A stretch of 64,000 bases of DNA, from contig NZ_JAPQNS010000023.1 of assembly GCF_028867935.1 (NCBI RefSeq), positions 6,617 through 70,616 on the forward strand, in the 5' to 3' direction. Under the pieces are notes generated by a model that was given only the letters and a program-made list of their open reading frames with translations, made no database searches and was not told the origin of the DNA. The stretch comes from Flavobacterium sp. SUN052. GTDB lineage: Bacteria; Bacteroidota; Bacteroidia; Flavobacteriales; Flavobacteriaceae. The position numbers were made by a program, and so were the translations under genes. Shown in pieces: positions 32,816 through 41,895 of this stretch (position 1 is the first letter of the stretch; every line of letters begins with the position of its first letter).

Positions 32816-33553
32816 ATGCAATCGCTATCCATACTGATTATTGAAGACGAAGTATTGACAGCTCTTACTCTTCAGGAAACGCTGGAAGCCGCTGGTCACC
32901 GAATCACGGCGGTGTCCCGCACTGCTACCGAAGCTATTGACGCAATAAAACAGCAACGACCTGATCTGGCCCTTGTGGATGTTCACTTAGAAGGATCCTC
33001 TGAAGATGGAATTAACACGGTGGCTCGCTTACTGGCAATCCATCGAATGCCCATTATCTACCTTACAGCGAACTCTGAGTCAGAAACCTTTCAACGGGCT
33101 AAACTAACGGCACCGGCCGCTTATCTGGTCAAACCGTTTCGACCTACCGAACTCGTTATGCAAGTCGAATTGGCCTACTTTCATCACCAGCTCAATCTGG
33201 ATACGTCAGCAGAAAAGGCTCCCGCTTCTGTCTATTTGCCAATCAACAAAGGATACGACAAAATTAGCCAGAACGATGTGCTGTATCTACAAGCTGAAGG
33301 CGCTTACGTAAAGCTGTTTCGGATCAACATGACCCATTTCACAATGCTGTCGATGAACTTAGGCTATCTGGCGCAGTATTTTATCACACCCAACTTTTAC
33401 CGGGTTTCCCGATCACTACTTATTAATCTGGATCATGTTGAACGGGTAGAACGTAATCAACTCTATATGCATCAGCAAAAAACACCCCTACCCGTTTCTG
33501 AATCTGCCCGGCTCGATCTGATGAAAAAGTTGACGGTCATTCGAACTCGGTAA
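32816..33553 (+). CDS. LytTR response regulator
   Basis: The 245-residue protein has a receiver domain (SILIIEDEVLTALTLQETLE, phospho-acceptor Asp55 in LALVDVHLEGSSEDG, then APAAYLVKPFRPTEL with the conserved Lys) and a C-terminal LytTR domain from residue about 140 (YDKISQNDVLYLQAEGAYVKLF, FYRVSRSLLINLDHVERVE). The LytTR part resembles the stand-alone LytTR protein in the operon 10 kb away. The gene starts five bases after the kinase stop, so the two form one operon. Confidence 0.93.
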   Translation: MQSLSILIIEDEVLTALTLQETLEAAGHRITAVSRTATEAIDAIKQQRPDLALVDVHLEGSSEDGINTVARLLAIHRMPIIYLTANSESETFQRAKLTAPAAYLVKPFRPTELVMQVELAYFHHQLNLDTSAEKAPASVYLPINKGYDKISQNDVLYLQAEGAYVKLFRINMTHFTMLSMNLGYLAQYFITPNFYRVSRSLLINLDHVERVERNQLYMHQQKTPLPVSESARLDLMKKLTVIRTR

Positions 33554-35287
<1,734 letters not shown>

Positions 35288-35314
35288 AACAATACGTTCT
35301 TCCGGCCTGTTAAT

Positions 35315-35347
35315 GGGGTGTGATCGTCAGATTACACCCTTTTTTAG
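35315..35347 (+). terminator. Terminator of pgi
   Basis: GGGTGTGAT and ATTACACCC enclose a short loop and are followed by a run of seven T. It lies 28 bases after the pgi stop. Confidence 0.8.
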
Positions 35348-35363
35348 TGCAACTCAAAACGTT

Positions 35364-36308
35364 ATGAAAACCATGAAAAAGTCAATTCTAGCAGTTTGCC
35401 TGCTGGCCTCTGGTGCCGCATTTGGGCAAACGACCTCCGGGTCAACTTACAACAGTGGCTCTACATCGACCACTACTACCACGTCGAACTCAAACATGAG
35501 CAACCCGACGTACAACTCTACAACGCCAACAGGAACAATGAGCACCACTAGTGGCTCAATGGACACTGGTACAACAACTAACAGCAACTACCCAGCGGGC
35601 AATACGGGTACAACTAACGGAACGGGGTCTAGCGCTACTGGTTCAATGAACAGCGCGCCTACAAACACGATAGACAACACCACTACTACGACAACGACGA
35701 CAACTTCGTCGGACTACAACAGCAACAATAACGGTTCAATGAACCGGTCGAACAAGGATGCTGACGGTACTAACAAATGGGGTAAGTCAGGCAAGTTTGG
35801 TATTTATGCCGGTTTGAATGCTTCACGTTTTGTGAATGAGCCAACTCCTGATGATGCTTACCGCGTAGGCTGGCAAGCCGGTATTTACGGACGTTCAGGA
35901 GGTACGATCTTCGGCCAGATTGGTCTTGAGTATCGTAACTCTACTGCTAACCTTATCCGCGTGAACAACAACTCAACAACAGGATCAGTAACTGATCAAA
36001 CCAAAGGTTCAGTTAAGCAGCAGTTCCTGGCTATTCCAGCTTATGTAGGTGTACGTATTGGTAGTGCCCTGGGTCTACGGGTTCAGGCTGGTGCTGAATT
36101 GTCATCGCAAGTGGCTATTGGTGAAAACAACTTCCAGTTGGGTAACGACGATGTTCGCCGGACCATTTTGAATGGCTTACTTGGAGCAGGTATCAACCTC
36201 GGACCATTGACAGTTGACGCCGTGTACAACCTGGGCTTGTCGAATGTATTCGAAGGTCTTGACACGAAACGTCGTATGGGCCAAATTAACGTAGGTTTCC
36301 GTTTTTAA
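35364..36308 (+). CDS. Outer-membrane beta-barrel protein with low-complexity N-terminal region
   Basis: The 314-residue protein has a signal peptide (MKKSILAVCLLASGAAFGQ). Residues about 25-135 are almost only Thr, Ser, Asn and Gly and contain short imperfect repeats such as NSGSTSTTTTTSNSNMS. The second half is a typical Bacteroidetes outer-membrane barrel of the PF13568 kind: GKFGIYAGLNASRFVNEP, YRVGWQAGIYG, GTIFGQIGLEYRNS, VGVRIGSALGLRVQAGAELS, ending RRMGQINVGFRF with a terminal aromatic. The Thr/Ser-rich part may span periplasm or surface and may be glycosylated. The start is placed at 35364 (MKTMKKSIL); 35373 is as likely. Confidence 0.8.
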   Translation: MKTMKKSILAVCLLASGAAFGQTTSGSTYNSGSTSTTTTTSNSNMSNPTYNSTTPTGTMSTTSGSMDTGTTTNSNYPAGNTGTTNGTGSSATGSMNSAPTNTIDNTTTTTTTTTSSDYNSNNNGSMNRSNKDADGTNKWGKSGKFGIYAGLNASRFVNEPTPDDAYRVGWQAGIYGRSGGTIFGQIGLEYRNSTANLIRVNNNSTTGSVTDQTKGSVKQQFLAIPAYVGVRIGSALGLRVQAGAELSSQVAIGENNFQLGNDDVRRTILNGLLGAGINLGPLTVDAVYNLGLSNVFEGLDTKRRMGQINVGFRF

Positions 36309-36328
36309 CGAACCTTGTTCTTATAGAG

Positions 36329-36356
36329 AGCCACTCCCAACGGAGTGGCTTTTTTT
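36329..36356 (+). terminator. Terminator after the barrel protein gene
   Basis: AGCCACTCC and GGAGTGGCT enclose CAAC and are followed by six T. Confidence 0.9.
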
Positions 36357-36401
36357 ATGCCCAATGGTTGGATACGAATTCTGGCTACCGACCTTTGATG
36401 A

Positions 36402-36977
36402 ATGAATACGCTCTTCCCTATTTTCGTTAAAATTGGTCAATTGCAAACCCTTGTGGTGGGTGGTGGCTATGTGGGGTTGGAAAAGCTGACCGCTTTGCTC
36501 AACGCTGATCCTGACGCCCCCTTTACGCTAGTGGCCCCCGATATTCGTGATGAGATCCGGAGGTTAGCGACCAAACACCCCAACATCACGCTAATTCAGG
36601 ACATGTATCAGCCCAGTTATCTCAACGGCCGCGATCTGGTTATCGTTGGCACGAACGACAAAACGGTCAACCGACAGGTGCAGGAAGATTGTAAAGCCCG
36701 CAAAATTCTGGTTAACGTAGCCGATACACCTGATTTATGCGATTTCTACCTCAGCTCGGTAGTTCGCAAGGGTGATCTGAAGATTGCTATTTCGACTAAT
36801 GGGAAATCGCCCACCTTTGCCAAGCGATTCAGAGAGATACTAGAGGATATTTTACCCGAAAGCCTACAGGAGACTCTAGACAACCTAACCGCCATTCGCA
36901 ACCGGCTCAAAGGCGATTTTGTGCAAAAAATGGAGAAGCTAAATGAAATCACTAAGGTGTTGTCAAAACCGGAATGA
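36402..36977 (+). CDS. Precorrin-2 dehydrogenase (siroheme synthase N-terminal domain)
   Basis: The 191-residue protein matches the N-terminal part of CysG/Met8p: FPIFVKIGQLQTLVVGGGYVGLEKLTALL with a Rossmann glycine-rich loop, VAPDIRDEI, VIVGTNDKTVNRQVQ, LVNVADTPDLCDFYLSSVVRKGDLKIAISTNGKSPTFAKRFRE. It oxidises precorrin-2 to sirohydrochlorin with NAD and may insert iron to give siroheme. The C-terminal methyltransferase domain is absent, as usual for stand-alone forms. The last 15 bases overlap a convergent gene. Confidence 0.92.
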   Translation: MNTLFPIFVKIGQLQTLVVGGGYVGLEKLTALLNADPDAPFTLVAPDIRDEIRRLATKHPNITLIQDMYQPSYLNGRDLVIVGTNDKTVNRQVQEDCKARKILVNVADTPDLCDFYLSSVVRKGDLKIAISTNGKSPTFAKRFREILEDILPESLQETLDNLTAIRNRLKGDFVQKMEKLNEITKVLSKPE

Positions 36978-37307
36978 TCCCAGCAAATCAATTGGCTGGT
37001 TACGCACAATGAATATATAAACCAGGCCAGCCAAAACCATATAGCTGATAATGAGCCATTTCTTTTTCACGTCGAACTCAGCCGGGTTGTGGTAGTAATC
37101 GTAAACCATTGATGTGGAGAGGCCCATGACCATTAGAAAGAACGAGAAAATGCCGAAGTCTGTTCGATACATAGTCAGTTCGTGCAGAAACCTGGCCCCC
37201 GACACAATATAAAGCAGCCAACAGCCGAATCCGGCACGGTAGAGATAAACGCTTAACCGACGGTCGTTTTTAATGTCGAAGAGGTCTTCGGAGAATTTCT
37301 CGGACAT
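36963..37307 (-). CDS. Small membrane protein of unknown function
   Basis: The 114-residue product has three hydrophobic segments: AGFGCWLLYIVSGARFL, FGIFSFFLMVMGLSTSMVY and WLIISYMVLAGLVYIFIV. The N-terminus is acidic (MSEKFSEDLFDIKN). I do not recognise the family. It overlaps the end of the precorrin-2 dehydrogenase gene by 15 bases on the opposite strand. Confidence 0.6.
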   Translation of the reverse strand: MSEKFSEDLFDIKNDRRLSVYLYRAGFGCWLLYIVSGARFLHELTMYRTDFGIFSFFLMVMGLSTSMVYDYYHNPAEFDVKKKWLIISYMVLAGLVYIFIVRNQPIDLLGSFRF

Positions 37308-37323
37308 GTTGAAAGAGGAAAAT

Positions 37324-37403
37324 GGTAATTAAGGTAAATTGATAATCGGGAACTCGCTACTGAATTACTCACTTACCTCAGTTACCGAATTACCTACTTA
37401 TCC
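37324..37403. repeat. Octanucleotide-period repeat with opposed arms before osmC
   Basis: The left arm reads GGTAATTA AGGTAAAT, TGATAATC, GGGAACTC (37324-37355). The right arm reads AATTACTC, ACTTACCTC, AGTTACCG, AATTACCT, ACTTATCC (37363-37403), an 8-base period with one 9-base unit. GGTAATTAAGGTAA is close to the reverse complement of TTACCGAATTACC. It is a further, more diverged member of the short-period repeat family. Confidence 0.6.
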
Positions 37404-37443
37404 AAAGTTAGTTTTCAGAACCTACAAAACCAAGTGAATAACC

Positions 37444-37905
37444 ATGGTTGATTCCCAGGCTATTGAGAGTACCCCCGTTTACAACGCTATGAAAGTTGAG
37501 TTAGTGCGGGTGGATGATGCATTCCATTTTGAGGCTACCGGAACGGCTGGTGTAGCCCTTCACATCGACGGTGCTACCGACATTGGTGGCCATAACCTGG
37601 GGGCTCGTCCTATGGAGATGCTCCTAATGGGCCTGGCCTCGTGTAGTGCCATTGACGTGGTCCTGATTCTGAACAAGCAAAAACAGGTTATCGACGATTT
37701 CCGGCTGTCCGTGGAGGGCTTGCGCGAAAAAGGAGTAGTTCCGAATCCCTTCCAGAAAATCCATATCACCTACAAGCTCACTGGCAAGCTCGATCCTAAT
37801 CGGGTAAAACGCGCTGTTGACCTGTCGATGGATAAATATTGCTCAGCCACAGCGCAGCTCCGCCCCACCGCTGAGATTACGTATTCGATTGAGATTACCG
37901 AGTAA
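37444..37905 (+). CDS. OsmC-family protein
   Basis: The 153-residue protein has the OsmC/Ohr fold with both conserved cysteines: MGLASCSAIDVVLILNKQKQ and MDKYCSATAQLRPTAEI. RPMEMLLMGLASC is the signature of the YhfA-like subgroup. OsmC/Ohr proteins reduce organic hydroperoxides; members of the YhfA subgroup are less well studied. The start at 37444 could also be the ATG at 37489 (MKVELVRVDD). Confidence 0.88.
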   Translation: MVDSQAIESTPVYNAMKVELVRVDDAFHFEATGTAGVALHIDGATDIGGHNLGARPMEMLLMGLASCSAIDVVLILNKQKQVIDDFRLSVEGLREKGVVPNPFQKIHITYKLTGKLDPNRVKRAVDLSMDKYCSATAQLRPTAEITYSIEITE

Positions 37906-37924
37906 GCTTTTTTGAGGGGATCAC

Positions 37925-38414
37925 ATGTTTATGGGATGGCGGGGGGCATTCAGTGATTGTTTGCAAGCCAATGATCAGGTGTTCCAGTTGCAGCCCAACG
38001 TGGTGCTAATTGAAATTGACCTATCCGGCCGCGCCGGTATTCAGGCAGTTACGAGCCTGCACCGCGAATTTCCAACTGCGAGTGTATCTGGTTTATTTAC
38101 TTAAGCGAACGCCACCTGATCAGTTGATCGAGGCTATCCAAGCTGTTTACCTGAGGGGCGCTCCTATGTCGCCAAGTGTGGCTAGCAAAGTCATTTCCTC
38201 CTTTCCCGCGCGTGCCACTCAGGCCGCCGATCTGGACCAACTCACCAGCCTCGAAAGCCAGGTGCTGCATTATCTGACTAAGGGAATGAGTTACAAACTC
38301 GTGGCTGCTGAGCTGAGTATCAGCATCGAAACCGTTCAAACACACATCAAGCGCATTGACGAGAAACTACACGTTCATTCGGTGAACGAAGCAGTGGCCA
38401 AATACCGACCGTAG
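37925..38414 (+). pseudogene. Decayed LuxR-type response regulator
   Basis: The gene is broken. From 37925 one frame reads part of a receiver (FSDCLQANDQVFQLQPNVVLIEIDLSG, GIQAVTSLHREFPTASV) and stops at 38102-38104. From about 38080 another frame continues as YLLKRTPPDQLIEAIQAVYLRGAPMSPSVASKVI, then a LuxR helix-turn-helix (LTSLESQVLHYLTKGMSYKLVAAELSISIETVQTHIKRIDEKL). Compared with normal regulators, the first receiver strand with its acidic pair is missing, the usual Asp of the LMD-x-D motif is replaced by Glu-x-Asp, and about 30 residues between the two halves are lost with a frame change. A 134-residue frame from 38010 holds only the DNA-binding end; whether it is expressed is unknown. 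Confidence 0.8.
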
Positions 38415-38516
38415 CTGACAGGCTTTTACTTAGTTGATCAACCTTTCATCAAAGTGAGCGCAATAGGCAAATATTTTGTCTATCAATAGTTTACTTTGCC
38501 ATGAGATTCCATTGGT

Positions 38517-41500
38517 ATGATCCATCTAAAGCGGTTTGTTTGCTGGTTAGTTCTTCTAGTGAGTTTTTGGCAAGCCACATCGGGCCAGGCGCAATGTCCG
38601 TTACCTACGCCGTCGATTTGGCTTTCGCAGGTCAACTCGCCTGTTGCAGCAGTAGGCACGTTTTGCCGGGGTGAGCAGGTTCAACTTAACGCCATACCTA
38701 CTCAACCAAACAGTCGCTACCAATGGAAACGGGATGGCAATACAATTGCGGGTGCCACCACCGCTACACTGGTTGTCAATCAGAACGGGCTCTATTCGAT
38801 CAGTATTGAATCGGCAGCCTGTCCAAACCCTGTTACGTCCACACCCATCACGATAACAGTTCAGGACTGTACACCCACCGGTAAGGTACGAATTCGGGGG
38901 GGCGCTTTGGAAGAAGACATCAACGATAACCTACAGATTTACCGAACGGCTAGTATCCGCCTTTCGCTGTATGGCTATGTCACTGAAAAAACGCAGTACC
39001 CGCTCTCTGTGAGCGCCTACATCTACCGCAAACGCGACAATACCCTGATTCGTACCGTTACGATGCAGCGGAGTTCGCAAATCGAAAACGTATGGCCGGG
39101 ACCGCCCGCCTGCGGCAACGATTCGACCCGCTTACAGGACATTTATTACTTCTACAATATGCCCTACGAGCCAGGTGTATTCAACGACACAAATGGCTAT
39201 TATATCACAACAGCTCCGGTTTGCTGCCGCGAAGTATCCGACAACCTGCCGGGGGGCGAAGGAGCCGTACACTACATGGAATTTGCGGCTCATTCCCGGT
39301 ACGCACCCATCCAGGCGAGGACCGTATTTGTCCCTGAAATGTATCTTCCCTATTGGCTGGAAACCTGCTCCGGGAAGCCCGTTGTCAGCCGACATGCCAT
39401 TGACCTCTCATCGGCCAATATAAAAACCGCCCGCTACTCTTTTGTGCCCGCGCTGACGAGTCTTACTACAGCTCCTAGTTACCAGTTAGCTCCGATGGCT
39501 CCCGGCTTTTCTGCCGCTAATTTTACCGGCAACACGTCCACCAACGGTCTGACGATCAACGCCACAACAGGGGTTATTTCGGGTAGCCCCGAATGGCCGG
39601 GTCGTTACACTTACGTGGTTCGGGCAGAACTTCTTCAGGGTACTGATGTAGTAGGCGAAATCCGGCAGGAGATCAATATGGAAGTGAAAGACTGTGATAA
39701 TGCCAAACCCACGCTATTTGCCTCGGCACTGCACGACTCTACCCAGCAGGTATCGCCGAGTTTTTGCGGAGGGCAAAGTCTGCAACTCAATGCGAGGGGG
39801 GTGTCGGCGGGCGGGCAGTTGCAATGGCAGCGCGACGGAGCGGCTATAACGGGCGCTACAGCTACTACCCTGTTGGTGAATCAGGCCGGGCGGTATACGC
39901 TAACGGTGATCAAACAGGGCGCATGTCCACCATTGGTGCTATCGGATGTACTGACCGTGACGGCCACCTCCCCTACCGTCAGTGTCTCGCTGATTGCTCC
40001 ACCTGCCTGCCCCAATCAGCCGGTTCTACTGGAAGTTACTACTGCCTCCATAGCCCGGTCGTATGAGTGGCACCTCAACGGCAGCCCTGTTCTGTCGACA
40101 ACAGCCACGACATTCGCCACAACCAAGGCAGGGAGTTATAATGTCCAGCTGACAGATATAGCTGGTTGTACAGCCCTGTCGTCAGCCCTGCTTGTAAGCA
40201 CCACGCTTACGCCACAAACAGTCAAGATGATTCAGGAACAACGCCCCGGCGCGGCCCTTTGCAGGGGACTAGGGCAATACCTTCGGGCGGAGACATCGGC
40301 TACCGTAGACCGGTACGACTGGTTTCGGGATGGGACGCTGCTGACCGATGTTACGTCGGTATCGCTGGAGCCTGACTTGGGCGGTGTTTACACCGTCAGA
40401 ATCACCACCGCTGCCGGTTGCACGGCCATCTCCGACGCTTTGCCCCTCCCCGACCCGCTTCCTCCCCCTACCTTACAGCTACAAGCATCGGGGCAAACCA
40501 TTTGTCCGGGCCAAACCGCCGTTGTGCAAACGGTTCCCAATCCAAAGTTTACGTACCAGTGGACTCGCAACGGGCAACCAATTAACGGGGCTACACTTTT
40601 CTCGTATGGTCTCTCGCAACCGGGCGAGTACGCCGTTCAGGTGACCGATGCCGTGGGTTGCTCGGTTGTTGTAGGCCCACTCTCTGTTTCGGCCAGTACG
40701 GGGCCCAGTGTGCAGATTACGGGCGACAAACAGATTTGCCAGCTGGCCACGGCACCCCTGACAGCAACGGGCTCGCCCGACATTACGACGTATGAATGGT
40801 TTTTAAACGGTATTCCCGCAACGGCCAATTCAGCCACGCTGGTTGCCAATCAGGGGGGCACTTATCGTGTGCGGGTTACCGATGTAACGGGGTGTACAGC
40901 GATATCGCCAGATTGGGTACTGACGGTTATTGACAAGATTTCGGTGCAGATGGTGACCTCGAACTCCGCTTGCGCCAACGAACCCGCCATTACACTACAG
41001 GCCAGTCCACCAGGGGGCGTTTTTAGTGGGTGGGGAGTTACAGGTAACCAATTCTATCCAGCGATTGCAGGACCGGGAATACACCCTGTCACGTACACGT
41101 TAACGGGGGTAACAACCTGCCAGAGCGGTACGGCTCAACAATCGGTGACGGTATACGCTCCGCCCGTCATGTCAATGGTACCACCTGTTTCAGTCAACAA
41201 AGGCAGCACGGTGGAACTGTCTGGGCCAGTTGGCAACGGCTACCAATACAGTTGGGGACCACCCACCGGTTTATCCAATCCAACAATCCGTAACCCGATA
41301 GCTTCGCCCAGCGAATCAACTATTTACAACTTATTGATTCGCGATGCGATGGGCTGTGAAGCTAGTGGCGATTATGCAGTGGAAGTGACCCGACAACTGT
41401 TTTTCCCGGATGCTTTTACACCCAACGGTGACGGCACAAACGATGTCTGGGAACTGTTTGGCGTAAAGGCATTTTCGGAGATTGAAGTAACAATTTTCAA

Positions 41501-41660
41501 CCGATGGGGCACAGTTATCTTCTATTCCGAAGGCTACGAGCAGCCGTTTGCCGGTGTCGATGCCACTGGTTCCCCATTACCAGGGGGCATCTATACGTAT
41601 CTGATTGCCTATGACACGCCCCGCCACACCCAGCGGGGTACATTGATGCTGATTCGCTGA
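38517..41660 (+). CDS. T9SS type B cargo with CHU_C domain and Ig-like repeats
   Basis: The 1047-residue protein has a signal peptide (MIHLKRFVCWLVLLVSFWQATSGQAQ). It contains many Ig-like repeats of the kind YQWKRDGNTIAGATTATLVVNQNGLYSI. A 300-residue distinct part lies in the N-terminal half (VRIRGGALEEDINDNLQIYRTASIRLSLYG). The C-terminus is the gliding-motility-associated CHU_C sorting domain: FFPDAFTPNGDGTNDVWELFG, VTIFNRWGTVIFYSEGY, GGIYTYLIAYD. It is thus exported by the T9SS, type B. The Ig-like part probably binds polymers. A tandem second cargo gene follows, with a decayed LuxR regulator just upstream. Confidence 0.9.
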   Translation: MIHLKRFVCWLVLLVSFWQATSGQAQCPLPTPSIWLSQVNSPVAAVGTFCRGEQVQLNAIPTQPNSRYQWKRDGNTIAGATTATLVVNQNGLYSISIESAACPNPVTSTPITITVQDCTPTGKVRIRGGALEEDINDNLQIYRTASIRLSLYGYVTEKTQYPLSVSAYIYRKRDNTLIRTVTMQRSSQIENVWPGPPACGNDSTRLQDIYYFYNMPYEPGVFNDTNGYYITTAPVCCREVSDNLPGGEGAVHYMEFAAHSRYAPIQARTVFVPEMYLPYWLETCSGKPVVSRHAIDLSSANIKTARYSFVPALTSLTTAPSYQLAPMAPGFSAANFTGNTSTNGLTINATTGVISGSPEWPGRYTYVVRAELLQGTDVVGEIRQEINMEVKDCDNAKPTLFASALHDSTQQVSPSFCGGQSLQLNARGVSAGGQLQWQRDGAAITGATATTLLVNQAGRYTLTVIKQGACPPLVLSDVLTVTATSPTVSVSLIAPPACPNQPVLLEVTTASIARSYEWHLNGSPVLSTTATTFATTKAGSYNVQLTDIAGCTALSSALLVSTTLTPQTVKMIQEQRPGAALCRGLGQYLRAETSATVDRYDWFRDGTLLTDVTSVSLEPDLGGVYTVRITTAAGCTAISDALPLPDPLPPPTLQLQASGQTICPGQTAVVQTVPNPKFTYQWTRNGQPINGATLFSYGLSQPGEYAVQVTDAVGCSVVVGPLSVSASTGPSVQITGDKQICQLATAPLTATGSPDITTYEWFLNGIPATANSATLVANQGGTYRVRVTDVTGCTAISPDWVLTVIDKISVQMVTSNSACANEPAITLQASPPGGVFSGWGVTGNQFYPAIAGPGIHPVTYTLTGVTTCQSGTAQQSVTVYAPPVMSMVPPVSVNKGSTVELSGPVGNGYQYSWGPPTGLSNPTIRNPIASPSESTIYNLLIRDAMGCEASGDYAVEVTRQLFFPDAFTPNGDGTNDVWELFGVKAFSEIEVTIFNRWGTVIFYSEGYEQPFAGVDATGSPLPGGIYTYLIAYDTPRHTQRGTLMLIR

Positions 41661-41895
41661 GGCTCCTGCCTTCATATGGGCCATAGGACTAGAAAACGGC
41701 AGGTCGCTATCGCAGGAAAATAATCGGCTGGTGGGACTCGTAGAAAGAGTAGACAAAGTTCTCCTAGACGCCTGTAATAACTCTGTCCATAACCTAGTTA
41801 CCGCTCCCTCAATCATTTAGACCCAGTGTTATGGTTTGGTGTACTTTCCCGACTAATAGGTAGAAAATAGCGCTAACCATTACAACCTCAATGCC

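Noticed and set aside
38517..41660. Recent DNA duplication of the Ig-like repeats
   Set aside because: The protein repeats are diverged at the DNA level, so they are ordinary Ig-like domains, not a recent tandem amplification.
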